Shown piece after piece: positions 37,251-48,726 of a stretch of DNA of 64,000 nucleotides. The number at the start of each line of letters is the position of its first letter. Within the stretch, counting starts at the first letter, position 1. Source of the DNA: Microdochium bolleyi. Its lineage: Eukaryota; Ascomycota; Sordariomycetes; Xylariales; Microdochiaceae. The DNA is taken from positions 372,001 through 436,000 of the forward strand of contig KQ964258.1 of the NCBI GenBank assembly GCA_001566295.1, in the 5' to 3' direction. The notes under the pieces were generated by a model. The model ran no database searches. It was not told the DNA's origin and saw nothing but the letters and a program-made list of their open reading frames with translations. Made by a program: the position numbers and the translations under genes.

Positions 37251-38510
37251 CCAGCCCGGCTCTCCGCCAGCTTTTCACCCGCAGATCTTCTCCGGCCGCG
37301 CACCTGTCGCCCGCACCCACCCACAGCGGTCACGACTCACCACCACCACCACCACCACCACCTTCGTTGTTCGTTCCTCGTCCTCGTCTTCGTCTCAGTC
37401 CTCGCCCTCACTCTCACCACGGCCCTGCCATCCTCAGGACGGATTCCGCGCCATCCAGTCCTTACCTCGACAGCCCTCCCGCCGCCAGCCCAGCTCGCTG
37501 CCACTTCCTCCAGCTCGACTTTTCTGGTCAGGCGAGCATCTTTGCGATCCGCACGCCCGGGACGTCAAAGTCCGCAGCAGCTTGTCCACCGGTCGAATAC
37601 CACCTCAAAGCTCCATGCTGTAGCCTCAGAGTGTCCAATGCGAACCGGCTCGAGCTCTGTGGCTCGCTGCAGCAGCATCAATCATCCCGCCTTCCATCCC
37701 AGCCAGGCGCCCCAGTGCCTCGTCCGCCGTCGCGTAACCCCATGAGCAGTGACGTCTCACACCTCTCACCACCGCCAGTCCTTGACGAAGCACACGACCA
37801 ATCTCAGCCGTGATCGCCGGCCTCCCAGCACCCGCCCGGCCTTGTTCCTGGCATCGATCGTGCTCAATACGACCCGTCCCACCCCCCACGATCCGTCTTC
37901 GTCCCTGCCTGCCTTGCAAGGCAGCGAGCACAACCTCGAGCACCCCGGCCGTTGTCGCACAGAGAGGCTCCTTGTTGCGCCTCGAGGCTCGTCCACCCGG
38001 CTGCCCGGATTGGTCACGTCTGAATACGAACACGCCCCCAAATATTGGCTGCTTGCGCAGGGAGTCCAGCAGAGCGTCTCTCCCCGGAGGGCACTATATC
38101 GGGTAACAACCACCGGTCACACTGCATCCTGCAGCAGCGAGGGCGTGCGACCTGGCAGGGCCATCTTGGACACTGCCGTCCATTGGACCCATCATTTAGC
38201 TCGACAAAATCCCTGCGGCAGTTGCGACTGGCTGTGGCCTGGACAACACTGAAGCTTGTTGACGGCGCATGACACCAGCGGTGGAAAGATCCAGGTCTGC
38301 CTGAATAGGAGTGCTCGCCAGTATCGAGTCCGCAGCCCTGGTCCCTGCTGTGAAGCTCATCTGCACGTGTTGGCACCTGTGACGGAAAGCCGTACGTGTC
38401 CATCAGCAAGACCCAGCGTCCTCGTGGCACCCTCCACGACGCAGACGGTCACTAGACCGTATCTCGAGAACGAAATCCCGAGGACTATATATACATCAGC
38501 CTAAGACACA
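37251..38510 (+). promoter_or_regulatory. Probable promoter and long 5' leader of acuK
   Basis: A pyrimidine-rich zone with a (CAC)n run at about 37338-37362, followed by CT-rich sequence to about 37430, looks like a transcription start area. About 1.1 kb then separates it from the ATG at 38511 and contains several short upstream open frames. A TATATATA element at 38486-38493 sits only 18 nt before the ATG, so it cannot serve the annotated start as a normal TATA box. A leader intron is possible but not resolved. Confidence 0.4.
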
Positions 38511-40827
38511 ATGCCGGCCGATACTGAGACGAACGGGGCGGAGGTCTCAGATGCACAGTCAGATAATGAACACGAGTATCACGGCAACGACCACTCTAGA
38601 GACGAAGACGACGACGACGACAAAATGCCCGGGCATCAAGGATCCCCTGAACCTGGCCACGAAAACGGCGTCGAGCCCAAGAAGAAGTACGACCCCAAGG
38701 ATCCCCATCGGCCGAGACGCAAGAAGGCCCGGCGTGCCTGCTATGCCTGCCAGAGAGCGCATCTGACTTGTGGTAAGAGTTCTTCGTTCAATCACAAGGC
38801 TACTGACCCTGACCGTGACCATTGCGCGGTACATGGTACTTGGCTGTCATTTAAAGCGTGGACCATACTAATGTCGCCCTATAGGAGACGAGAGGCCCTG
38901 CCAGAGGTGTATCAAGCGTGGTCTTGCCGATGCCTGTCAGGATGGCGTTCGGAAGAAGGCCAAGTATCTGCACGATGCGCCGCCAGAAGCCCTGAGGCCT
39001 GTGCTAGGTCCGACCTTCCACCCGAATAGCACAGCTAAAGCGCCAAACGGGAGGCACTCGTCGAATGCCACTGACGCCAGTTATTACTCCCAACAGAGTG
39101 GCACTAGCCAATCGTTTCCCATGTTTACCCCCTCGGCGTCTAGTCAAGTCACTGGACTGCCAGACAATATGTCCTTCACCCAGCAATCACCAGTGTCTCC
39201 GACGTTCCAGAGCACTGCCGATGCGCGCTCGGTGCAGATGGGGAGCATGTCGGCACCGCCACCGCCAGTATCGGCCGAGGTATCAAACAATGGGTTCGGT
39301 GTTAATGCATTGTTTGACCCGAGCAATCCTGCCCTGTACAACTTCGACCTCGAGGCACTCAACTTTGGTAATCAGTATGGAGCCATGGAGTTTGGCATCC
39401 TGAACCAGATGTCTAACGGGGCAGCGGAGACACCGCCACGCGACGGCTCCTTGTCGCATCCTAACAAGACGGAACCAGCATACGGCGCGATGTTTGGCAA
39501 CGGTGGAGGGTTCAACCAGATCTACGACAACGGCTTGGGAGACAACTTCTTGAACCTGGATCAGTCCTTCTCACAGAACAACCTGCAACACGGGTTGCCC
39601 CATGCCTTCGCGGTAGCGGCTGCAGGGCCTACGCCAAACAGCTTGAACAGCCCAGGGACAGACAATACTGCAAGCCCGCAGGCCACGCCGACTGGATTTG
39701 GGTTCGAGAAGTCGCCGAAAACAACAATTTTCCCAGCTGTCGGCATACATCCAGCGCCACAAGGCGGTCGGTCCAAGCACAAGAGCTCAGGCGGCAACGC
39801 CAAAGACAAGCTGAGCACACAAGCCCTGTTGGGCAAGCGCCAAAGGGATCCTTCCTCGATCTATGAGACGGTCAAGGAACCATATCCATACTTGACAGGC
39901 TTTCACAACCTCATTGCTCTCGTCCAGCGCAGATTTTCTGCCAACAAGACATTGCGTATCGCGAAGTCGCTGGCAAGTGTCCGGCCGTCCTTCATCGCGA
40001 CTACGCGAACCTTGAACAGGCAAGACCTCGTCTTCATGGAGAAGTGCCTGCAGAGGACTTTGTTTGAGTACGAGGACTTCATGGGCCACTGTGCTGCACC
40101 AACAATTGTGTGCCGCAGGACCGGTGAGGTCGCTGCCGTCAACAAAGAGTTCATTGCACTCACTGGCTGGACTAAAGACGTGCTGCTTGGCAAGGAGCCG
40201 AACCGTAATGTCAACCTTGGTGGACCGGGGTCATCTTCACCTCAGAGTCTTGGCAACTCGGGTAAAGCCGGGTTGTCCACACCACGCCTCAGAGCTGCGC
40301 AACCCGACGCCGACAGCAATCTCAAGTCTTCCGGCACAGGACCTGCAGGCGCGGACGGAATTCCTGCGCAGCCGGTTTTTATTGCCGAGTTCATGGATGA
40401 CGACAGCGTGGTGCAATTCTACGAAGATTTCGCGTCGCTTGCCTTCGGAGACAGTCGGGGCCATGTGACGCGCAAGTGCCGTCTGCTGAAGTACCGGACA
40501 AAAGAGATGACCGAGAGTCTAGCGTCGCTAGAGGAGACATCCCAGCAGCAGCAACAGCAGCAGTTTAAGGATCCGAGGGCGAGTATCCTCAGCAGCCGCG
40601 TGTCGAGAATTGATGGCGAACACGGCATCTCCAAGCTGGAAAAGGACGGCAAGATGGACTGCACTTTCTGCTGGACTATCAAGCGCGACGTGTTTGACAT
40701 ACCCATGCTCATCGTGATGAATGTGAGTACACGATCAGAATGCCCCCACGCGGCATCCGTACTAATCACTACTTCATTACAGTTCCTTCCTTGCTATTAC
40801 CGCAACCAAGATCAGCTGGCCGTTTAG
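38511..40827 (+). CDS. acuK: Transcription activator of gluconeogenesis AcuK (Zn2Cys6 plus PAS)
   Basis: Three exons: 38511-38772, 38885-40722 and 40783-40827, giving 714 aa, close to known AcuK/ERT1-family lengths. An acidic N-terminus leads to a basic RPRRKKARR segment and the binuclear cluster, with cysteines at about 77, 80, 87, 93, 96 and 105 (CYAC...C, C...CQRC...C). The linker KKAKYLHDAP after the cluster is diagnostic for this group. The middle is Gln/Asn/Ser-rich. A PAS-like region lies at about 485-525 (EVAAVNKEFIALTGW). With AcuM it activates PEP carboxykinase, fructose-1,6-bisphosphatase and malic enzyme genes for growth on gluconeogenic carbon; it acts in the nucleus. The first intron interrupts the zinc cluster codon in phase. 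The last intron (60 nt) has no stop and keeps frame, so its retention would add 20 residues. The short final exon encodes FLPCYYRNQDQLAV. Confidence 0.95.
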
Positions 40828-41604
40828 CCTTGTTGATCACTTGCAAACGCGCATATTTCTCATCGTACATATATTATACCCACCGACCTGCATTCTCACA
40901 CTTTTTATGCTCTCGAAATTAGTTTTTGCATTTTGCGGCCTTATTCTATCATGCCTTTCAAAAGAGGCTCTTCCTCTCGGCGTTTCACTTTTTCGGGCGT
41001 TCACATACATGGGGCAGGGAAAAATCTACCACGATATCTACGCGGGCCATGCTATCAGGTGCCAATTACGGCCTGAGCAAGCAGAGAAGAGCTGCTGACG
41101 CTGCTCTGGAGCAGAGGTCCACTTTCACTGGAGTGAAGCTCGATGGATTGTCCTGGAACAGTGCATCGGATGTAGCGAGCTCCCAGGACAAGTAAATAAG
41201 GACAGGAGAACGAAAAAAGGAGGTTATGGAGACAAAGTCTGTAGGGGACAAGCAACAAATACAGACAAGGCCCTGTTGATCGATTTAGCGCAACCGTGTT
41301 CCTGCCACGATGACCGTGATATGAATACTGTTTCTGGGGAATTCTAAGTAGTTCTCTTGCTGTCCCTATGAAACACAGGGGACCTCTGTTGACCTCTGCC
41401 CGTCCTCGCATGCCCGCTGCCGGCATTGTCTCCCAACCTTCCCTACCGTGTACATCAGCTAGCTGCTGTATTCCGTCTCTACCGCGCCTCCTCGCCCACG
41501 TCATTCATCTCTTGTCACGCCTTCCCTCTCCTCTGGGGCCCTCGATCTCCATGTAAATACATGGATCATTAGACAAAAAGATATTCACCTTCCCTCCCCT
41601 CCTT
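40828..41604. other. Convergent spacer between acuK and FMN1
   Basis: The 777 bp between two converging stops contain the 3' ends of acuK (plus) and FMN1 (minus). No gene is supported. Confidence 0.5.
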
Positions 41605-42463
41605 CTACGCCGCCTCCAAGGGCCGCACAAGCCATGCGCCGTCCAACGTGCCCCGCTCCAGCACTACATGCTCCCCCTCTTCGCCGCTGTTCACGACGAC
41701 GCCCTCCCGCGGCCGCCACGCCTCGCGGGCGAGGCTGTTGCGCGCGACCTCGCAGTCGATGTTGATGTCCTTGATCAGCGCCTCGAGGCCGCTGTAGTCG
41801 AGCTCGTCGCGGACGTAGCCGAGCAGGAGGAGGCGCATCGGGGCGCCGTAGAAGTCGGCGCGGAACCGCTGCAGCACGTGCACCTCGGCGGAGCGCACCG
41901 TGTTCTTGTAGAACGGGTTGTAGCCTATCGACATGACCATGGGGTAGATCTGGAAGTCGGAGTGCGAGGGGGAGGAGGAGGAAGAGTCGGCGGCAGGTTG
42001 TGACGAGGGGGGCAGGCGGTCCGGGTGGCCCTCGGGCAGCGCGAGCGAGGCGTAGCCAAAGTAGACGCCCGATTTTGCGTCCTCTATCCACGGCGTCACG
42101 GCGCTGTCGACGGGGAGGTTGGCGGTCGGGATGCCGAGCTGTTGTTGTGTGTCGAAGTCCATTTGTCAGCTATTTGGTCATCGGGGTGTGGCAGTCACGC
42201 ATGCTCCGAGTGGCCCTCCCTCTCTCCCTCCAGATCTTCCTCTGCGCCTCAGCTCTCCTCGACAGTCTCAATCGCCACACAAGAACTGTCCAGCAAGTGC
42301 GAGGAAATCAAAGGGAACTCACCTCCTTCGACCCCCGCCCGAACCCGGAGATCACCTTGCCCTCCATGCGCAGCGGAAATGGCGCCTCCGGACCCGCGTC
42401 AGGGCACACGACCCGCGGCCGCTCGTCGCCGGACTTGGCCACCGCCGATGTTGTCTCTGACAT
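41605..42463 (-). CDS. FMN1: Riboflavin kinase
   Basis: Two exons, 42463-42323 and 42138-41605, giving 224 aa (yeast Fmn1 has 218). The 184-nt intron falls inside the most conserved block, giving GFGRGSKE-LGIPTANL when spliced; this is the ATP/riboflavin-binding flap, with the PTAN motif whose Thr and Asn contact Mg-ATP. The barrel continues with SGVYFGYASL, MVMSIGYNPFYKN, EVHVL and ADFYGAPMRLLLLGYVRDE. The enzyme phosphorylates riboflavin to FMN, the first step to flavin coenzymes, in cytosol or mitochondria. A Ser-rich loop (about 100-115) is an insertion relative to yeast. The later ATG inside the intron-adjacent sequence would lose the first strand, so 42463 is preferred. Confidence 0.95.
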
Positions 42464-43338
42464 GATCCCGTGGGTGGGACGTTTGAATGTATGTATGTGG
42501 TGTGTTGTGCTCTGTGGCCCGATCGTGTAGCTGGCTAGTCGCGATGACCCTACCTATGGGCGCGCGTAGCAGGTCCCGCTCAATGCTCTTCGAAGCTCGG
42601 CCGGCTATAATATCTATCGTGACGAACCTGCGCGGAGATTGTGTCGTGGTCGCCGTCGTGGTTGTCGTCGCTAGGTGACTTGTACGAGTGGTAGGTGATG
42701 TGCGTCTGCCTGTGCAACAATAGTGGTTACGCTCTCGTGCGTCGTCTGCGGATTGACGTCTCTCTGGCCGCGCTGCCACGTGAAAGAGGTAGGAATTCAG
42801 ACAGTTCTATGATGCCAATAAGACAAAGGGCAGATGACAGCTCTTATGCATGGAAGGCCACGGAAGATCTGGAGCTTCGCTCGATAGTCGAGGTGTGGTG
42901 TGGGGTTTTCAACTGGACCCTTGAAGCTTGTCGCCGCGACCGGCCAGCCGGCGGCTGCGGGGTTTCAGTCAGTATGACGAAGTCGAATCAGATTAGCAAC
43001 ACTATCAACAGACACACAGCAGGTAGACGCGCCAGGGTCATCCCAAATAAACAAGAATGTATTGTCTCCTTCCTCAATAAGACCAGGGGTATTTCCCACC
43101 AAACAATAATAATCAAGGCGACCCTGCCGTTCCCTGCTCTCTTCCGAGACGGGAGGCAGTTCGCCGTGTAGATACACCATCACAACAAGCGCTACATTAT
43201 ATACTTCGTCTTTTCGACATCTCCCATGCAACCAACTACTACACGACGTTGCCTCAAGACTGCATGTACCTCTGGACAGCAAGGTCGCTACAGCGCCAGG
43301 AAGAACGTCGTGGTAAACGGATCCTCGCAGAACTCGGC
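42464..43338. other. FMN1 promoter region and 3' flank of the coiled-coil gene
   Basis: About 875 bp without a supported gene. CT/GT-rich sequence near 42600-42670 may be part of the FMN1 promoter on the minus strand. Confidence 0.45.
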
Positions 43339-46300
43339 CTAGGAACTCTGCTTCGCGTGGCTCATCGACTTGAGCATCTGCAGATTCCTCTTCCGCATGT
43401 CGTTGTCGATCGACTGCAGACCCTTGAGGGTCAGATTAGCCTGAGCGAGCTATATCTCGTCAAGAATCAATCATTAGTCTTGATCAATCTAAAGCACGAA
43501 TACCAAACCAGCAGCATAACGAGCTCCCAGTCGGGATAAAGGAGGCAGGGCTCGTCTCGGTCACTCGACCAGAGACGCACGGGTAGCACAAAGGGTCTGG
43601 GCTGTAGTGCATGGGGACCTGCGCACCGCGCTGATTGCTGCTGAGGAATTGTCTGGCTCCTCACCTCCTGCCGCGTCGTCGTCGGCGTCCTTGGTCGCGT
43701 CGTCATCGTCGGCGAATCTGCTGGCCGAGAGGCCCTTCTTGGAGCCGGCGGACGCCTACATGTCAAAATAACGTCAGCCGATGTAAGTCTCTTCTCCCAA
43801 TACGGTAGTTCGCACCTTGGCCTCTGCAATTTCGGCATCCTTGACCTTGAGCTGAGCCTCCATCTCGGCGAAGCGGGACTTGATCTCAGCGGCCTCCTTC
43901 TCCACGGCCTCCCTCTTCTTCTGTTGCTCCTCGACCATAGCGGTGAACGTCTCGGTCATGTCCTTGTAGTCAGCCTCGGCCTTCTTGCTCTTGGCATCGG
44001 CCTCGTTGAGGTGAGCCTCAAGGTCCTTCTGCGCGAGGAGCGCATCCTCCTTGGACGAGTCAACCTGGCTGAGCAGAGACTTGAGCTCCGCCTTGGCGGC
44101 ATCGAGCTCCTTCTGCAGGGCACCCAGACTCTCGGTGGACTTGGCGGACGCTCCGCGGGCACCGTTGAGCTCCTCGGCATGGGCCTTCTTCAGAGCCTCG
44201 AGCTGGGCCTTGAGACCATCGGTGACAGAGGTGTCGGGCTTCTGGTTCTTGACAGAGTCGAGCTCGGCCATGAGCTCGACGTTGTTCATCTTGGCCTCGG
44301 CGAGCTGCTGTCTCAGTTCCTCCACGTCTTGCTGGATCGCGCTGAGCTCGGCAGCCTTGCCCTTGGCCTCCGCAAGCTGCGCCTCAAGGCCTACGGTCTG
44401 CTCCTGCGCAGCAGCCAGAGCCTCCTTGGCAGCCTCGAGAGCCTGCTCGTTATCGTCCGATGAGCTCTTGTACGCAGCAACGAGCTCGTTCGCAGCAGTA
44501 ACGTTCTCCTCGTGTGACTTGGAGAGATCCTGAAGAGCCTTGGCGTGACGGCTCTCCATCGAGTCGAGCGCCTCCTTGTTGGCAGCCGAGGAGTCGTTCC
44601 TCGCAGCCTCCACGGCCTCGGACTGCATGGTGATCAGCTTCTCGATCTCGGCGGCGTGGGCCTCGTCAGTCGACTTCTTGGCGGCCTCCAGAGCAGCTGC
44701 ATGGCTAGTCTTGGCAGCCTCGAGCTCGGCCTGCGCCGCCGCAAGAGACTCCTTGAGAGCCGAGAGCTCAGTTGCGTGGCTGCTGCCCTTTGCTTCCGTA
44801 TCGGCTAGTTGCTGGGCGTGGCTCGACTTCAGCTCAGCGATGAGTGCGTCGGTCTTCTTGGTGTGCGCCTCGAGCTCACTGGCATGGCCAGCCTTGAGAG
44901 CGTCAAGTTCCTTGGCCAACGCAGCCTCGCTCTCTGCCTTGGAGATCTCGATCTGCTTGGCATGACTTGCCTTGAGCTCGTCCAGCTCAGCAATCTGAGC
45001 GTCACGGTCGGCAGACGCGCCGCTCTTGGCTGTCTCGAGCTCCATAGCATGATTGGCACGCAGAGCGTCGAGGGCCTTGAGGTGCTGTGCCTCCTTGGCA
45101 GCCAACGACTCGACAGCAGCTTGGTGTTCCGCCTTCAAGGACTTCAGCTCCTCGCTGTGACCCTCGGTGGCCTTGGCATGAGACTGTGCAAGCTCATCGA
45201 GCTTGCCCTGGAGGCTGGTGTTGCCTTCGGTGAGCTCGCTGTGCTTCGACGTGAGAGCATTGTGTTCCTCTTCGAGCACCTGGAACTTGCGCTTGAAGAA
45301 CGCATCGCCCTTGAGGCTCTCGATCTCATCCTCGTAGTCCTTCGAGATCTGCTGCAGTTGCTTCTCGTGCGTAGCCATGGTGGACTTGTGCTCCTGCTTG
45401 AGTTTCTCGTACTCGTCCTGCATCTCGCTGATCTGACCAGAAAGACCGGCGCTCGAGGTGGCGCTCTCCTTCGCCTGGGTCAGCTCGCTCTGCATGGTCT
45501 CGAAATCGGCCTTGAACTTGGCGAGCTCGTCCTTGGTGGCTTCAACAATGGCGAGAGACTCTGCGAGCTTGGTCTTGACCTCCTTAAGCTCTGCCTCAGC
45601 CGCCGCCAGCGCCTCCTTGTCCTTGGCAGACGCGGCCTTGAGCCCCACCAATTCGGCCTCGAGGGCGGCGATCTTCTCGGTGTTGGCTGCGCCCTTGCCT
45701 TCCGCATCGGCTGTAAGCGAATCGACCTTGCTCTGCAGAGTCTCGTTGGAAGCCTTGATCTCAACGAGCGCCTTCTCAAGATCGGCAGAGGCCGATTTGC
45801 CCTGCTCCAGATCACCCGAATGGGCTTCTTTCAACGCGATAATGGCAGCCTGGTGCTCTGCCTCGAGCGCCTTCTGCAGGTCATTGAGCTTGGCCGTGTT
45901 CTCCTCTTGCGACTTGGTCCGCGCAGCCTCGTTTTCTCTATCACCAGCTTCCTTTGATGAGTTCAGCTCACCAAGCTGCTCCTTGAGTTTGGCCAGCTCC
46001 TCTTCGGTGTTGTTCAGCTTCTCGAGTGCATCAGACACTTGCGCGTCCAAGTCTTCCTTCTCTGCGGCATGAGCGGTCTTCAGCGACTCAATGGCAGCTT
46101 GATGATCTTCGCCACTGTCGCCGTTGGTGGAGGCGTCTCCGTTGGATGTCGAGCTGATCTTCTCCTCGAGCTCAGCAATCTTGGCGTCTGAGCCTGCAAT
46201 CTGCTCCTTGAGCGCGTCAACCTCCGATTGCTTCTCGGCAAGCTTCGCGTTGAGCTCTTCCACCTGCTTAGAGGCTGCAGAAGGAGCCCCTGACACTGAG

Positions 46301-46986
46301 GGGCGCGAGGTATGGCGAGCAGCAGTAGTGGTCGAGGCTGCAGAAGGGACAGTGGAAAGCCGCTTCTTGGCGGCCTCGGTGGTGCTCGCCGGTGCAGCGG
46401 TCCGAGTTGTGCTTGTCGTTGGGCGGCTGATGGTGCTTGTGCGCGACGGGACGGAGCTTGTGGCAGTAGCAGGCTTCCGGATGGTCGAGGTGGCCGTGGA
46501 AGACGTCGCTGATGGTTTCGTGGTCGTGCGCGAGGGAGACCCAGCAGTGCTCGGTACGGTCGACGTGCGACGTGCCGCGGCAGAAGTCATGGTGCGCTTC
46601 TTCTCATCCTCCGAGGCCGATGGCTGGGAGCGGTGGCTAAGCGACGATGTCGTCGTGGTAGTTGGTTTCCGGACCGTGCTGGTGGTGCCCGCGGGAGGGC
46701 GGGTGGGTGGCTTGGTCAAGCCGCTGATGCGGCTCGTGCCAGTGGTGCCGGCAGCAGCAGCGGTCCGCGGAGCTGTCGTCGTAGTCGTGCCGGGACGGCG
46801 GACAGCAGATGTCGTGGTACTGGGTCGCTTGGCCGCAGTACCCTCGCTCTTGGTTGTGCTCGTAGTTGACTTGGCCGTTGACTTGGGGGACTCGACCGCC
46901 GCTGTGTCAGTGGTACCAGTCGTCTCCTCGCCCGAGAGGATCGACTCGTCGGCCTGGGAGGCGTCGAAGGCTTCGGCGTCAGACAT
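43339..46986 (-). CDS. Large coiled-coil protein with Ser/Thr-rich basic N-terminus
   Basis: Three exons, 46986-43816, 43755-43627 and 43449-43339, giving 1,136 aa. Both donors are of the GTGCGN type and both junctions are phase 0; the last exon (LAQANLTLKGLQSIDND...KSMSHAKQSS) extends the coil. Residues 1-230 are rich in Thr, Ser, Ala, Pro, Lys and Arg, with repeats of the KPTTTTT and RRTSTVPS kind. Residues about 235-1050 form an almost continuous heptad coiled coil rich in Ala, Glu, Lys, Leu and Ser, with HA-x-ELE-type repeats (for example SHAKQIE, GHASELEA). The C-terminus has a DDDDATKDADDD acidic patch. Similar fungal proteins are labelled M-protein-repeat proteins, with no proven role. 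A scaffolding or cytoskeletal job is inferred from shape and from the basic S/T-rich head. The antisense frames are shadows. A leader intron 47329-46995 is likely. Confidence 0.85.
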
Positions 46987-48726
46987 GGTGGCGGCTGTAG
47001 TGTTGTGTTAAGGTTGTGTACGCTGTTGCTCAGAGGTGAGTCAGCGCAATGTCTAGAGACGGACAGGCTTGCTCTCGTAGGAGCAGCGAGGTCACGGAAG
47101 GCAGCACAGCCAAGATGTCCGATATGAAGTGGTTGGAGGGGTTGGGTTGCCCAAGAAAGCACACAGGGGTATGCCGGCCTGTCGAGGTCCTTGGACTGTA
47201 GCTTGAGGCTGGCAGTCGCAGAGTGATTGGGCTCAACGAGAGCTGGCCCTGCAGTGTATGAGGCTGGGACAACCTGACGCGCTCGCTGGGTTGGGCATTG
47301 ACGTGCTAGACCGGAGGAAGTTGGCTTACCTCGTTTGTCGATGCTAGACCGGTCCGTCCACTGACTGATGTCGAAGGACGAAGCTCAACAAGCTTTCGAG
47401 ACGGCTGTTCCGCGCGGGCAGGGGAGCTAGCAAAATCACAAATCTCAAGGCAATGAGTGACAGTGGTATCGCAATGCAAGTTGACCAAGGACGCTCGGGA
47501 TCGATGCGTGTGCTGCTGATGTTGTGGAACCCTCAGGAGTGACGAGCCTGGATAGTCGACGCTCGGCTGTCGGAGGGGGGAAAAGGGGACGTCTGGGAAA
47601 AAGCGCGGTTGGAGATGAGCTGGCTGGCGGGCACCAGGCGCGTCTGGCGCTAGTTGCAGCCTACTCTTAGTGCCGTGCAAGATGACAGGTCCCCTGGTCT
47701 AAATTACATGATTTGGGAGCTTGGGGGGCTCAGCTGAGGTCCCCAAGCCGTTCGTGCCTGGCCCCGCCAAGGCCTGACCTGTCATCCAGCACGGCACAAC
47801 GGGCCATGGAACGTACGCAGTTTGGCAGTCTTGCTCAGTCTCAAGTCTCATCTCTGATGGCAGCAATCAGCGACGGCGAGGCCAATACCTGTCAGATGGT
47901 GTGTCCAACCACATGGCGTATCTCGTTACACCGCCCCAATCCGAGCTTGCAGATCTCCCACTGGGCTAAGGCTCAGCCTAGTCCGCCTTGACGTGGTCAC
48001 GTTCTGTGCAAGGAAACCCGGAAGCTCTGGTGGCAGGTAGGCAGCTCGAGGGCGCATGATGTCAATGTGACTTTCACATCGACAGCTGGCAAGGGTGGTC
48101 TGTCAATGTCAATGTCAATGTCAATGTCAATGTCAACGTGCATCGTTTGGAGTTTTGGGGCCCAAAGGCTGGAACGTAAAGCCCGAGAAATGCAATCCCC
48201 CAGGTACCGCTCACTCCGGATTGGCTGAGCCCGTGACTCTGACGGTAACCTAACCTTCTCGCTTTGGACGTTCGGATTACAGCATGTAAGAATAGAGACG
48301 AAAGCAACGAAAATCACCCGGCGGACAGTGTGGTTTAATCAGGAGCATTCTTGTAGAATGGAAACGACCAGTCTTATGTGTACAAAATCTAGAGTGTGTT
48401 TTGCGTCGGTTTTCTTTTAGTTACGCCCCCAAATTATTACCCTTTTCCTTTGGTTAAATGAGCCAGACTCTTTAAAGCCAAGAATATTTTTTCAAACGCC
48501 GATGCTATGCTTGTGCGAAATAACAAAAGTCCTGGCCCCCCCAGAGAGGTATTTGCGTGGCTATCCCAGAACACAGTGTGATGAAGATAATGCCAGCCAA
48601 CGCAGCTTCCAATGACAATCTCATCATGATGACAAGAATAGCTGCAGTGTGGTTCTAGGAACGCCTGTCAAGCGATAGGGTCATTATGCGGCCAATATGG
48701 GCTTCCAGTGCCAAGGGCCATGTCGA
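46987..48726. other. Coiled-coil gene leader and promoter, and 3' flank of the TFIIE beta gene
   Basis: On the minus strand, a donor (CGAG|GTAAGC) at 47329 and an acceptor (CTACAG) ending at 46995 just before CCGCCACCATG define a likely 335-nt leader intron of the coiled-coil gene. A hexamer microsatellite lies at 48101-48136. No coding gene is supported. Confidence 0.45.
48101..48136 (+). repeat. (TGTCAA)6 hexanucleotide microsatellite
   Basis: Six perfect copies of TGTCAA in tandem, in the spacer between the TFIIE beta and coiled-coil genes. Confidence 0.95.

Noticed and set aside
43467..43838. Separate small minus-strand frame at the end of the coiled-coil gene
   Set aside because: It is the wrong frame across the real first intron; splicing at 43816/43755 and 43627/43449 explains the sequence as the C-terminus of the coiled-coil protein.
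43774..46986. Unspliced 1,070-aa version of the coiled-coil protein
   Set aside because: Its last 13 residues are intron sequence; the spliced form gains two more exons that continue the acidic patch and coil.
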